A DNA stretch of 7,704 bases from an uncultured Cryomorphaceae bacterium (GTDB taxonomy: Bacteria > Bacteroidota > Bacteroidia > Flavobacteriales > Schleiferiaceae), in assembly GCA_937900215.1 (NCBI GenBank), contig CALCFH010000471.1:1-7704 (forward strand). Direction: 5' to 3'. Below, piece by piece: positions 1 through 7,024 of the stretch (its first letter is position 1; each line of letters opens with the position of its first letter). A program made the position numbers and the translations under genes. A model generated the notes under the pieces. The model saw only the letters and a list, made by a program, of their open reading frames with translations. It had not been told where the DNA came from and made no database searches.

Positions 1-994
1 CATTGTTCTATCCGCCATTTTAGCCTTTGTTGGTAGACCAATTTTAGACTTCCTATTAAAAATACATATCAGTAAAATACGCATGCCAATTAGTCTGGCT
101 GCTGCGATTGTTTTGTTGCTTGAATTGAGTGTGTTTTTTGGGATTCTGTTTCTATTTCTTCCCGCATTAATAAAAGAATTGCAAGTATGGTCGGAAATAG
201 ATACTGAAAGCATCATGTCCTATCTTGAAAATCAAGTTGGAATTTATCAGCGGATGGCAGCAGACTTTCAAATAGAATTTGATTCTGAACCTCTAAAAAC
301 ATCCATCTTAAATTCATTGAATCTTCATAAAATCACCGGTTTTTTCAATTATCTAGCACAAGGCTTTGGTAGCTTTGCGATTACCCTTTTCTCTGTTGCT
401 TTTATCACTTTCTTCTTCTTAAAAGAGGAAAATTTAGCTCCAGCTATGCTCTATTCAGCAATCAATCAGGAGCATCATGAAAAGTTAGACCGCATTTTAC
501 CCAAGGTGAAAAATACGCTATCACGGTACTTCATCGGATTGCTTCTTCAAGTTTCGATTATCACCGTAATGGTGGCTACTGGACTAACTATCATTGGCAT
601 AGAAAATATTTTCTTCATTGCCATATTTGCAGGACTCATAAATGTTATACCCTATGTTGGTCCCTTAATTGGCTCCTCAGTTGGATTAATCTTGGCCACG
701 GCTCAGAATTTAAACCTCCCTTTTGAAGCTGAGCTAATGCCACTCATTGGCATGGTTGCTTTGGTTTTTCTGATTACACAAATGATAGACAATTTTGTTT
801 TACAACCAGTCATTTTTTCCAATTCAGTGAATGCTCATCCTTTGGAAATATTTTTGGTTATAACCGCCGCAGGTACTTTGTTGGGTGTGATGGGCATGAT
901 CGTAGCCGTGCCTTTCTATTCTCTTCTGAGAATTATTGCCAAAGAATTCCTTTCTGAATTTCATATTATTCAGAGCTTAACACGAAATGTCTGA
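1..994 (+). CDS. AI-2E/PerM-family membrane transporter, 5' end missing
   Basis: This is the C-terminal part of a polytopic inner-membrane protein of the AI-2E exporter family (PerM, YdiK, TqsA relatives). The frame is open from base 2, so the ATG at 83 is probably internal. The codons before it read as a hydrophobic helix and a short polar stretch, which fits the usual N-terminal helix pair. About 330 codons are visible; family members run to roughly 340-370, so only a few dozen residues are probably missing. Visible signs are several hydrophobic segments, a polar central region, and the family's GLINVIPYVGPLIG signature (bases 632-673). A C-terminal DNFVLQPVIFS motif is followed by the last two helices. 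The family includes quorum-signal exporters and proteins linked to ion or stress tolerance. The substrate here cannot be inferred. The stop codon overlaps the next gene by 8 nt. Confidence 0.9.
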   Translation, partial: IVLSAILAFVGRPILDFLLKIHISKIRMPISLAAAIVLLLELSVFFGILFLFLPALIKELQVWSEIDTESIMSYLENQVGIYQRMAADFQIEFDSEPLKTSILNSLNLHKITGFFNYLAQGFGSFAITLFSVAFITFFFLKEENLAPAMLYSAINQEHHEKLDRILPKVKNTLSRYFIGLLLQVSIITVMVATGLTIIGIENIFFIAIFAGLINVIPYVGPLIGSSVGLILATAQNLNLPFEAELMPLIGMVALVFLITQMIDNFVLQPVIFSNSVNAHPLEIFLVITAAGTLLGVMGMIVAVPFYSLLRIIAKEFLSEFHIIQSLTRNV

Positions 995-2153
995 TTTAAG
1001 CGATTTTAGTTATGCATTTTGGAACGAATATCCGAACTTTCGAAAGGAGAATTTGCTCTCTACTTTTGATTTAATTAGGCAATCTTTTTCTTCAGAAGAA
1101 TTTAGCTTTATTCAAGCAATTGAAGCGGAAAAAAAAGTCAGATTAAAACTTCCTTCTGAATGGTTTGAAAAGGGATTCATTTGCAAATCTTTTCTAAATG
1201 CAGAACAATGTAGTTCTTGGGCATTGGCCACCCACAAATTTAAAGACTTGCACGGCGATTTGGCCATTGATTTAAGTGGAGGATTAGGCATTGATAGTAT
1301 TGCCCTTTCTGAAAAATTTAGGCGCGTGGTTTATCTTGAAAAAGATGCTGAACTAGCCTATTTGGCTAAGCGCAACTTTCAACGCTTAGGTATTAATTCT
1401 ATTGAAGTCATTGCAGGAAATTCGGAAGCTTGGATAAACTACTTCTATGGTATGGCTGATCTTATTTATGTAGATCCAGACCGCAGACCTCAAGGAAAAA
1501 AGAAAATTTTTTCTCTTCACGATTGCGAACCCTCTCCTATTGAACAGCTGAGTCTATGGTTAAGCAAAGGACTTAAGGTTCTTCTCAAGGCTTCGCCTAT
1601 GATAGATACTAAAGATTTGCTCCTTCAATTCTCTTCGCATTTAGAATCACTGCATTTAGTGAGTAATAAAAATGAATGCAAAGAATGGCTTCTATCTCTT
1701 TCACAAAAAAAGCTGGAAACTCAGATTAAGACTAGCTTTTTAGGGACAAAAATTCAGGAAATTATGTTGAATGTGAACGAAATTGGCATTCAACCGGCAG
1801 ACTTTAAGCCGCCTCAAAAGTTTATATACATTCCTCATGTGAACCTCTTAAAACTTTCACCTTGGGAAAGAATTACAAGGGAGTTTAAAGTAGATAAAAT
1901 CTCAGCCAACACGCACGTATTCACTTCCAAGGAAGGTATTTCCGATTTTCCTGGAAGGAGCTTCGAAGTATTGGGTGATTTCGATAAAAAACAAATGAAT
2001 CAACGATTGAATGTGATCTCAAAAAACCATCCACTTAAAGCTGAAGAACTAGCGAAACGATTTAAAACCATCGCAGACGAAGAGCATTACCTCATTGCCT
2101 TTCGCGATTCATTGAACAAAAAGTACCTTCTACGCACTAAACTCCTTTCTTAA
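987..2153 (+). CDS. PG_1098-like class I SAM methyltransferase with THUMP-like C-terminus
   Basis: This 388-residue protein is a predicted cytoplasmic S-adenosylmethionine-dependent methyltransferase, probably acting on RNA. The N-terminal ~85 residues are helical and carry the family's EQCSS element (residues 73-77). A Rossmann methyltransferase core follows: motif I DLSGGLGID (95-103), an acidic post-I strand YLEKD (116-120), the DPDRRPQGKK catalytic-site-like motif (163-172) and KASPMID (201-207). A ferredoxin-like middle domain includes NTHVFTS and DFPGR. The C-terminal THUMP-like region contains NVISKNHPLKAEEL. Order and length match the Bacteroidota family typified by Porphyromonas gingivalis PG_1098. 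THUMP domains elsewhere bind tRNA or rRNA, so an RNA substrate is a family-based inference; no specific target is known to me. The ATG at 987 overlaps the stop of the transporter gene, which suggests translational coupling. Confidence 0.88.
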   Translation: MSDLSDFSYAFWNEYPNFRKENLLSTFDLIRQSFSSEEFSFIQAIEAEKKVRLKLPSEWFEKGFICKSFLNAEQCSSWALATHKFKDLHGDLAIDLSGGLGIDSIALSEKFRRVVYLEKDAELAYLAKRNFQRLGINSIEVIAGNSEAWINYFYGMADLIYVDPDRRPQGKKKIFSLHDCEPSPIEQLSLWLSKGLKVLLKASPMIDTKDLLLQFSSHLESLHLVSNKNECKEWLLSLSQKKLETQIKTSFLGTKIQEIMLNVNEIGIQPADFKPPQKFIYIPHVNLLKLSPWERITREFKVDKISANTHVFTSKEGISDFPGRSFEVLGDFDKKQMNQRLNVISKNHPLKAEELAKRFKTIADEEHYLIAFRDSLNKKYLLRTKLLS

Positions 2154-2195
2154 GTCTTTTTGCTTCCATCCCTTCCCTAGTGAAGTGCGAATGAG

Positions 2196-2203
2196 TAACT
2201 TTG
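2196..2203 (+). promoter_or_regulatory. Candidate Bacteroidota -7 promoter element (TAACTTTG)
   Basis: TAACTTTG matches the Bacteroidota -7 consensus TAnnTTTG at every fixed position. It lies in the 67-nt gap before the large exported protein, 17 nt upstream of its TTG codon, and would give a leader of only about ten nucleotides. No TTG is found at the usual -33 distance; the nearest clear one (2160-2162) is too far, 33 nt away. Support is therefore the -7 match and its position only. Confidence 0.35.
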
Positions 2204-2220
2204 AAAAAAGCTAAATCCAC

Positions 2221-5200
2221 TTGTACCTTCTGCGTGCTTCTTCTTTTTTTCTTTGTATGCTCTTCCTTTGTATGGGAAAAGCACAAGGAGTTTTTGAGGC
2301 CAATACCGGACAATGGGGAGATGCTTTTCTTTATCGCTTGCGTTTAAATTCCGGAAGTATTTTCATTGAAAAAGATGCTATATCGTTTAACATCCTCCCT
2401 CTCGACGAACATGCGCTCCACCATACTGAGAAGGTAAATGGACACAGCTTTAAACTGCAATTTATAGGATCACAAACGTCTGAAATTAAAGAATCTAAAC
2501 CATTATTTCATAAAGTCAACTACCTCCTAGGTTCCGATCCAGAACGTTGGCGAAGCAATCAAACCGTTTATGAAGAACTGAGTTTGATAGAAATCTACCC
2601 TGGAATCGACTTGGTTTTAAACACTACTGAAGAGGGTTTTAAATTCAATTTTATTCTAAAGCCAGGAGCTGATATAGAACAAATACGTTATTTCTACGAA
2701 GGTTTAAACTCTATAAGTGTGGAGAAAAAAGCCTTGGTTCTTCAAACTTCGGTGGGTTCATTGAAAGAGTATATTCCAAAATCGTGGCAGGGTGAGGAAA
2801 CGAAAGAAAACGAAATTGAGGTAAACTATACTCTTTCAGGTGATACGGTTGGATTTGCCTCCAAAGCATTAAATCCATCCAAACCAACTACTATTGATCC
2901 TATTTTGGTTTTCTCCACTTTCTCGGGCTCTCAGGCCGATAATTGGGGATTTACAGCTACCTACTCTTCTACTGGAGAAGTCTATGGAGGAGGAATTGCA
3001 TTTGGTATAGGCTATCCAACCACTATAGGCGCCTATCAAACCTCCATGAGCGGCAGTGCTACCGATATTGCGATTTCTAAATTATCTGCAGATGGAAGTA
3101 ATCTAATTTATGCCACCTACTTGGGTGGCACCCTGAAAGATCAACCGCATTCTCTGATAGAAGATCAGCAGGGTAATTTGGTTATTCTAGGTATTTCGGG
3201 TTCACTTGATTTCCCTGTTACTGCCAACGCCTATCAATCTACTTTCGGTGGTGGACAAACCTATATTCCAGGAAATTTCACTGGCGGAACGGATATTATC
3301 ATTTCCAAACTCTCGCCGGATGGCTCGCAATTGCTGGCTTCTACCTATTACGGTGGGAGTTTAAACGATGGACTAAACTCAGAAATGGCTGTAAATTATG
3401 CCGATGAGTTTAGGGGGGGCGTGCAAGTAGGGCCCAACAATGAAATCATTATTGCGAGTGTTACTCAATCGAGCAATATTGTGCACAACAATGCTTTTCA
3501 ATCTTCTTTTGGTGGATGGTCAGATGCCATAATCGCCAAATTTTATTCCGACCTAAGTGGTGTTATGTGGAGTACCTATTATGGAGGAGGAGTTTCTGAT
3601 TGTGCCTACGCATTGGAAATATCCGATCTGGGTGAGCTCTTTGTTGTGGGTGGAACTCGAAGTTCTAATTTGAGGGTTTCGGCCAATAGCCATCAGACCG
3701 CCTTGGCTGGCAATTCAGATGGATATATTCTTCGTATGAATATAACTACAGGTGCTTTTTTATCGGCAACTTACATTGGTTCGAACGAAAGAGACCAAGT
3801 GTATTTAGTAGAATCTGACCGCAATAATCGTGTGTATGTTTTCGGTCAAACTTTTGGAAGCATGCCCATTAGCCCAGGAGTATTTAGCCAGGCTCCAGGA
3901 GGTCAGTTTATTCAGCAATACAGTGGCAATCTGCAAACCCTAAATTGGAGCACCGTTATTGGAAATGGCGCAACTGTTCCTAATATGTCTCCCACTGCTT
4001 TTCTGGTAGACGATTGCTTAAACATTTACCTAAGTGGATGGGGCGGAGTTACCAATAGCAATAACTTGGGTCTTATGGATGGTATGCCCATTACACCCGA
4101 TGCATTTAAAGATGTATCTGATGGAAGCGATTTCTATTTTATGGCCTTAACTCCCAATGCCACTAATTTGCTTTTCGGTTCTTATTATGGAGGAGAAGCG
4201 AATGAACACGTAGATGCCGGAACCAGTAGGTTTAGTCCAGATGGTACCATATACCAAGCCGTTTGTGCTGGATGCGGACAACAAACCTTCCCCACTACTC
4301 CCGGTGTTTATGGCCCTAACAGCTTAAGCTCTAATTGTAATTTAGGACTTATAAAAATAGATTTCGACTTCAGTCTTTCTGCAGATGCGCTAATAGACAT
4401 TGCCTTTCAGAGCGATACCATCTGCGATACCATAAACATGCGCTTTCTGAATTCAAGCATAAATGCCAATCGCTTTTTTTGGGATTTTGGGAATGGACAA
4501 ACATCGAATGATGAAAATGCTATAGCGCAGTATGATACTTTAGGAACCTATCGAATTCGATTAATCGTAGAAGATACTCTTTGCAATCTCACCGATTCTG
4601 CTTTTCTGAGTTTTACCCATACTCTCGGTTCTAAAAGCATTAGCCAATTTGAGCCTTTAGCAGTGTCATGCAATCCAGATTGGCCCGTTCAGTTTGTAAA
4701 CAACAGCTTAAATGCCAACGATTTTCTTTGGGACTTTGGGGATGGAACAAGCACTAGGGGCTTTCAACCTGCGCATATTTACGGGCAATTTGGGACTTTC
4801 AAAGTTACCTTAACCGCGCGCGATTCTGTCTGTAACACGGTGGATACATCCTCTCAACGCATTCTCCTTGAACCTCTTCTATTCAACCCTATGGTTAAAG
4901 TAAATGAGCCTAGCTGTAAAAATCCGGGGGTTTTACTGGAGTTGCTCAACGTGAGCGACTCAGCAAAAATATTTTGGGATTATGGAGATGGGGACTCCTC
5001 TCAAGCACCGATTAGGCATTTTCATGAATTCCCAAACGATGGTTTCTACACCATAAAAGTGGCCATTTTTGATACGGTTTGCGGTAGTGGGTTTATTACG
5101 GATACTACATTGTATATAGAGCAAATCGTTCGAAGGTTGTATATACCCAATGCATTTACCCCCAATGGCGATAAGAGAAATGAAGTCTTAATCGTAGCTG

Positions 5201-5394
5201 GAGATCAATGTCTTGAAGATGGCGTTTTTAGCATTTTTAACCGATGGGGAGAACTCATCTTTCAAACCAATCGCCCATTTGAAGAATTCTGGGATGGGAG
5301 TCTGAGAGATGAATTCTCTTACCAAGGTGTATATTATTGGGTCTTTCGATCCTCCGATCTAGAAGAGTACGGAAGCGTGATTATTCTCCAATAA
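2221..5394 (+). CDS. Exported SBBP/PKD protein with T9SS type B sorting domain
   Basis: This 1057-residue protein is predicted to be exported by Sec and then displayed or released by the type IX secretion system. Residues 1-23 form a signal peptide (MYLLR, a hydrophobic core, cleavage near KAQG). Residues ~24-215 resemble the DUF7948 domain, including YPGIDLVLN (126-134) and FILKPGADIEQIRYFYEG (144-161). Residues ~230-710 hold degenerate SBBP beta-propeller repeats, with recurring ISKLSxDGS and STYYGG. Three PKD domains centre on WDFGNG (754), WDFGDG (837) and WDYGDG (919). The C-terminus begins IPNAFTPNGDKRNEV (975) and includes FNRWGELIF, FWDG and GVYYW, typical of the gliding-motility/T9SS type B sorting domain. 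The start is a TTG: an in-frame TAA at 2212 excludes anything further upstream, and the next ATG codons (2257, 2272) would destroy the signal peptide. The ligand or role is unknown; adhesion or matrix function is inference. Confidence 0.9.
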   Translation: MYLLRASSFFLCMLFLCMGKAQGVFEANTGQWGDAFLYRLRLNSGSIFIEKDAISFNILPLDEHALHHTEKVNGHSFKLQFIGSQTSEIKESKPLFHKVNYLLGSDPERWRSNQTVYEELSLIEIYPGIDLVLNTTEEGFKFNFILKPGADIEQIRYFYEGLNSISVEKKALVLQTSVGSLKEYIPKSWQGEETKENEIEVNYTLSGDTVGFASKALNPSKPTTIDPILVFSTFSGSQADNWGFTATYSSTGEVYGGGIAFGIGYPTTIGAYQTSMSGSATDIAISKLSADGSNLIYATYLGGTLKDQPHSLIEDQQGNLVILGISGSLDFPVTANAYQSTFGGGQTYIPGNFTGGTDIIISKLSPDGSQLLASTYYGGSLNDGLNSEMAVNYADEFRGGVQVGPNNEIIIASVTQSSNIVHNNAFQSSFGGWSDAIIAKFYSDLSGVMWSTYYGGGVSDCAYALEISDLGELFVVGGTRSSNLRVSANSHQTALAGNSDGYILRMNITTGAFLSATYIGSNERDQVYLVESDRNNRVYVFGQTFGSMPISPGVFSQAPGGQFIQQYSGNLQTLNWSTVIGNGATVPNMSPTAFLVDDCLNIYLSGWGGVTNSNNLGLMDGMPITPDAFKDVSDGSDFYFMALTPNATNLLFGSYYGGEANEHVDAGTSRFSPDGTIYQAVCAGCGQQTFPTTPGVYGPNSLSSNCNLGLIKIDFDFSLSADALIDIAFQSDTICDTINMRFLNSSINANRFFWDFGNGQTSNDENAIAQYDTLGTYRIRLIVEDTLCNLTDSAFLSFTHTLGSKSISQFEPLAVSCNPDWPVQFVNNSLNANDFLWDFGDGTSTRGFQPAHIYGQFGTFKVTLTARDSVCNTVDTSSQRILLEPLLFNPMVKVNEPSCKNPGVLLELLNVSDSAKIFWDYGDGDSSQAPIRHFHEFPNDGFYTIKVAIFDTVCGSGFITDTTLYIEQIVRRLYIPNAFTPNGDKRNEVLIVAGDQCLEDGVFSIFNRWGELIFQTNRPFEEFWDGSLRDEFSYQGVYYWVFRSSDLEEYGSVIILQ

Positions 5395-5408
5395 CAGACC
5401 ATAAAACG

Positions 5409-5732
5409 CTATTCCTCTACCGGAGCATCTCCCGCTTGAGACATTACTGAAGCCATGGCTTCATCGCACGCAGACTCATCTGCAAAAGCAGGGCTGGTTC
5501 CAATGATTTGTCCATTTCCGGCTTTCAAATTGAAGTACCATTTTCCGCCTTTATTCTTAGCCTTATCGTACCTTCCCTCTGAAACCGAATTCTTGATTAC
5601 CGATTCAACTCCGTTCATACAAGCCGATTTGGTAGTATAGCCTTCACTTAAAAGAAGCGTACTTCCATCGTCTGCTTTTAAATTGAACTGCCACTGCTCA
5701 TCGGCTCTTTGCTTAACAAAAAATGTTGCCAT
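5409..5732 (-). CDS. YegP/DUF1508 family protein with two tandem repeats
   Basis: This small soluble protein of 107 residues is made of two tandem DUF1508 (YegP-type) repeats. Repeat 1 has WQFNLKADDG, SEGYTTKSACMNGVESV and a lysine-asparagine end. Repeat 2 has WYFNLKAGNGQIIGTS, ADESACDEAMASV. The pairing of 'FNLKAxNG' with a 'SK/ES-A-xNG-xxSV' helix is the family hallmark, and two copies of about 50 residues is the usual size. The frame opens at an ATG at 5759, but that adds nine residues (MCLHKKSIN) with no family resemblance. MATFFVKQR, starting at 5732, matches the usual YegP N-terminus, so I chose it. The family's biochemical role is not established; members are often conserved, small and stress-associated. 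It converges on the upstream exported-protein gene with 14 nt between the stops. A short acidic tail (DAPVEE) ends the protein. Confidence 0.9.
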   Translation of the reverse strand: MATFFVKQRADEQWQFNLKADDGSTLLLSEGYTTKSACMNGVESVIKNSVSEGRYDKAKNKGGKWYFNLKAGNGQIIGTSPAFADESACDEAMASVMSQAGDAPVEE

Positions 5733-5783
5733 GTTTATTGATTTTTTATGAAGGCACAAGTTGAATAAAAAAGATCAATAGAG

Positions 5784-5812
5784 AAAATGTACTATCAATA
5801 ATTCTCTAACAA
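5784..5812 (-). promoter_or_regulatory. Candidate promoter of the YegP-like gene
   Basis: On the minus strand, TTG (5812-5810) is followed after 18 nt by TACATTTT (5791-5784). These resemble the Bacteroidota -33 TTG and -7 TAnnTTTG, with the final G replaced by T. The spacing is close to the usual value. The predicted leader would be about 45 nt to the ATG at 5732. Such AT-rich matches arise by chance, so this is tentative. Confidence 0.35.
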
Positions 5813-6087
5813 TTTATTCATAGCTCTTTAAAAAGTTTAGGAGTATAGGTTGAAAAGGCTACTTCTTTTTTGTGCAAAGGGCGTTTGCAAATTAGATTCA
5901 ATACACTTTCTGGAACAAATCAAACCTCTTTTTGTCTTTTCCATTTTTCGTTGAACTCTGCTATTTTAGTCAGATTCAAAGCTTAGAGTGCCCTTCGATC
6001 TCATTGGATATAGTCTTCATAAAAAAGAATGAAAGGAGGGAATATTCATCCTTTTAACACTCTATGGTCGACCATTATATGTTACAT
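5813..6087. other. Non-coding stretch between the YegP promoter and the 43-bp array
   Basis: I see no gene here. It is AT-rich and contains two small symmetric elements. TGCAAA (5873-5878) and TTTGCA (5884-5889) are separated by GGGCG, a perfect 6-bp inverted repeat without a following T-run. ATGGTCGACCAT (6064-6075) is a perfect 12-bp palindrome just before the array. Stop codons are dense in all frames apart from a 62-codon frame from 6029 that only exists because it crosses the array. Confidence 0.6.
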
Positions 6088-6276
6088 AGTCGTTTGGTCT
6101 GTACTGAATGGTGGTTTATTGAGTAGCTATAGTCTGTCCTTCCTGCAAAGTGTTCTTCGTTACCGAACTATAAAGCCTGTCTTTCCTCGGGCTTGTTCTT
6201 TCGTGTCTTGCTGTTAAGTGAGTCTTTGCCGTGCGATGATCTGTCTTAGGTTGTTAGATAGTGAGGCTTACCGCAG

Positions 6277-6294
6277 CTATAGCCTTTCTTATGG
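6277..6294 (+). other. Hairpin in array unit 4
   Basis: CTATAG (6277-6282) and TTATGG (6289-6294) enclose the loop CCTTTC. As plus-strand RNA the stem has four Watson-Crick pairs and two G.U pairs. As minus-strand RNA the two wobbles become A.C mismatches. It occupies the same unit positions as the perfect hairpin of unit 6. Confidence 0.45.
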
Positions 6295-6361
6295 TATAAG
6301 ATAGTGCGACCTTGCGCAGACTAGACATTCTTATCGCGCCCTAAAGTGCGACTTTCTGCGG

Positions 6362-6379
6362 CCATAGTCTTTCCTATGG
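6362..6379 (+). other. Hairpin in array unit 6
   Basis: CCATAG (6362-6367) and CTATGG (6374-6379) form a perfect 6-bp stem around the loop TCTTTC, which contains most of the second conserved pentamer of the unit. No T-run follows, so it does not look like a terminator. Confidence 0.55.
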
Positions 6380-6410
6380 TGTTGAATAGTGTGTGCATTC
6401 CATTGTAAAA

Positions 6411-6430
6411 TCTCCCTTTCCGTCGGGAGA
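6411..6430 (+). other. Hairpin in the eroded unit after the array
   Basis: TCTCCC (6411-6416) and GGGAGA (6425-6430) form a perfect GC-rich 6-bp stem around TTTCCGTC. It lies in the second half of the 43-nt phase following the recognisable units, shifted about 6 nt from the hairpins in units 4 and 6. The downstream base run is not T-rich. Confidence 0.5.
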
Positions 6431-7024
6431 AGTTGTACCTCTCTTGCAGTCAAGCTTCACGGATTGATCTATAATGAACACCCTCCGTTCTGCTTCCTTC
6501 AAGCCCTGTTGAGCTTCCTTTGAAGCTTGAGACGTATCCTTTGCTGTCAACAAACAAGTCTTCGAGCTCCGTTTTAAATAGAACATTGGCCTTCCAAACT
6601 CCCTATTTCCTTTTGAATGGATAGGAAATACTTTATTCTGATTGAAGTTAAAACAAAATTAAAATGCTAACTATCAAATATTTATGTAAATCTATTGAAT
6701 TCATAAACCTTAGATACCCAAAATACATCCAACCGAAACAGAGCCAAAAAGAATGGCAAATAGTAATGTCGCATTTAAAGGTTGAGCTTAGCCTATACCC
6801 ATGACTTGAAAAGCATAAAGTGAAAGGATGAACTGAAAAATCCATCAAGCCCTTCAGAATTTGTTCTAGCCTTCGTCAAATCAAATTTTTCATCTAACCC
6901 ATTAGGTCGTTGTCAAAGTGAGTTCATTTGATGTACATTCCCTTTTCAAAGCAGCATTTCAAAGAAGTTTAAAAACAAAACTAAAGTGTGCTTTAAACCT
7001 TCAAGTTCTATTAAAAACTACCTT
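6431..7024. other. Non-coding stretch between the array and the sortilin-like gene
   Basis: I see no convincing gene. From 6498 to 6581 there is a faint 21-bp periodicity (units starting 6498, 6519, 6540, 6561) with TTC/TTT heads. At 6509-6530 TTGAGCTTC and GAAGCTTGA pair around CTTT: a perfect 6-bp core extended by one A-T and two G.T pairs. At 6604-6630 TATTTCCT and AGGAAATA form a perfect 8-bp inverted repeat around 11 nt. From about 6640 the DNA becomes strongly AT-rich up to the next gene. Two minus-strand frames (6374-6586 and 6648-6848) were judged spurious. No clear promoter with both elements was found for the gene at 7025; TTCATTTG (6923-6930) is a one-mismatch -7 candidate. Confidence 0.55.

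Larger units (their letters stand above)
6131..6387. repeat. Degenerate tandem array, six units, 43-bp period
   Basis: Six head-to-tail units occupy 6131-6173, 6174-6216, 6217-6259, 6260-6302, 6303-6344 (42 nt, one base short) and 6345-6387. Each starts AGT or AGC. Each carries a CTTTC-like pentamer at unit positions 8-12 and another at 25-29; units two and six have exact CTTTC at both. Counted by eye, units 4 and 6 agree at 31 of 43 positions, units 3 and 4 at 28, and units 1 and 2 at 25. Units 4 and 6 also share TATGGT after the second pentamer. The phase continues into 6088-6130 and 6388-6430, which begin AGTC and AGTG but are otherwise eroded; AGT recurs again at 6431. Because 43 is not divisible by 3, the array cannot encode a repeated peptide. 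The origin is unknown: decayed minisatellite, structured RNA, or an interspersed repeat copy. Confidence 0.8.

Noticed and set aside
5455..5640. 61-residue plus-strand open frame
   Set aside because: It is antisense to the well-supported YegP-like gene and is explained by that gene's codons.
5733..5759. Upstream ATG at 5759 as the start of the YegP-like gene
   Set aside because: The nine extra residues do not resemble the family, whereas MATFFV at 5732 matches the usual N-terminus.
5873..5889. Inverted repeat as a rho-independent terminator
   Set aside because: The stem is only 6 bp and no T-run follows on either strand in the needed direction.
6029..6217. 62-residue plus-strand open frame
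   Set aside because: It crosses the array, whose period is not a multiple of 3. The peptide has no recognisable family features and no clear upstream signals.
6131..6387. The array as a CRISPR
   Set aside because: There is no constant repeat alternating with unique spacers. Divergence is spread over the whole 43-bp unit, only short motifs are shared, and no cas gene is nearby.
6374..6586. 70-residue minus-strand open frame
   Set aside because: It lies over array and periodic DNA, ends inside unit 6, and the peptide is not recognisable. Its lysine-headed heptads follow from the 21-bp DNA period.
6604..6630. 8-bp inverted repeat as a terminator
   Set aside because: The stem is AT-rich with an 11-nt loop and only a broken T-rich tail; no gene ends close by on either strand.
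6648..6848. 66-residue minus-strand open frame
   Set aside because: AT-rich DNA with a Phe/Cys/His/Ile-rich peptide and no family resemblance; likely a chance frame.
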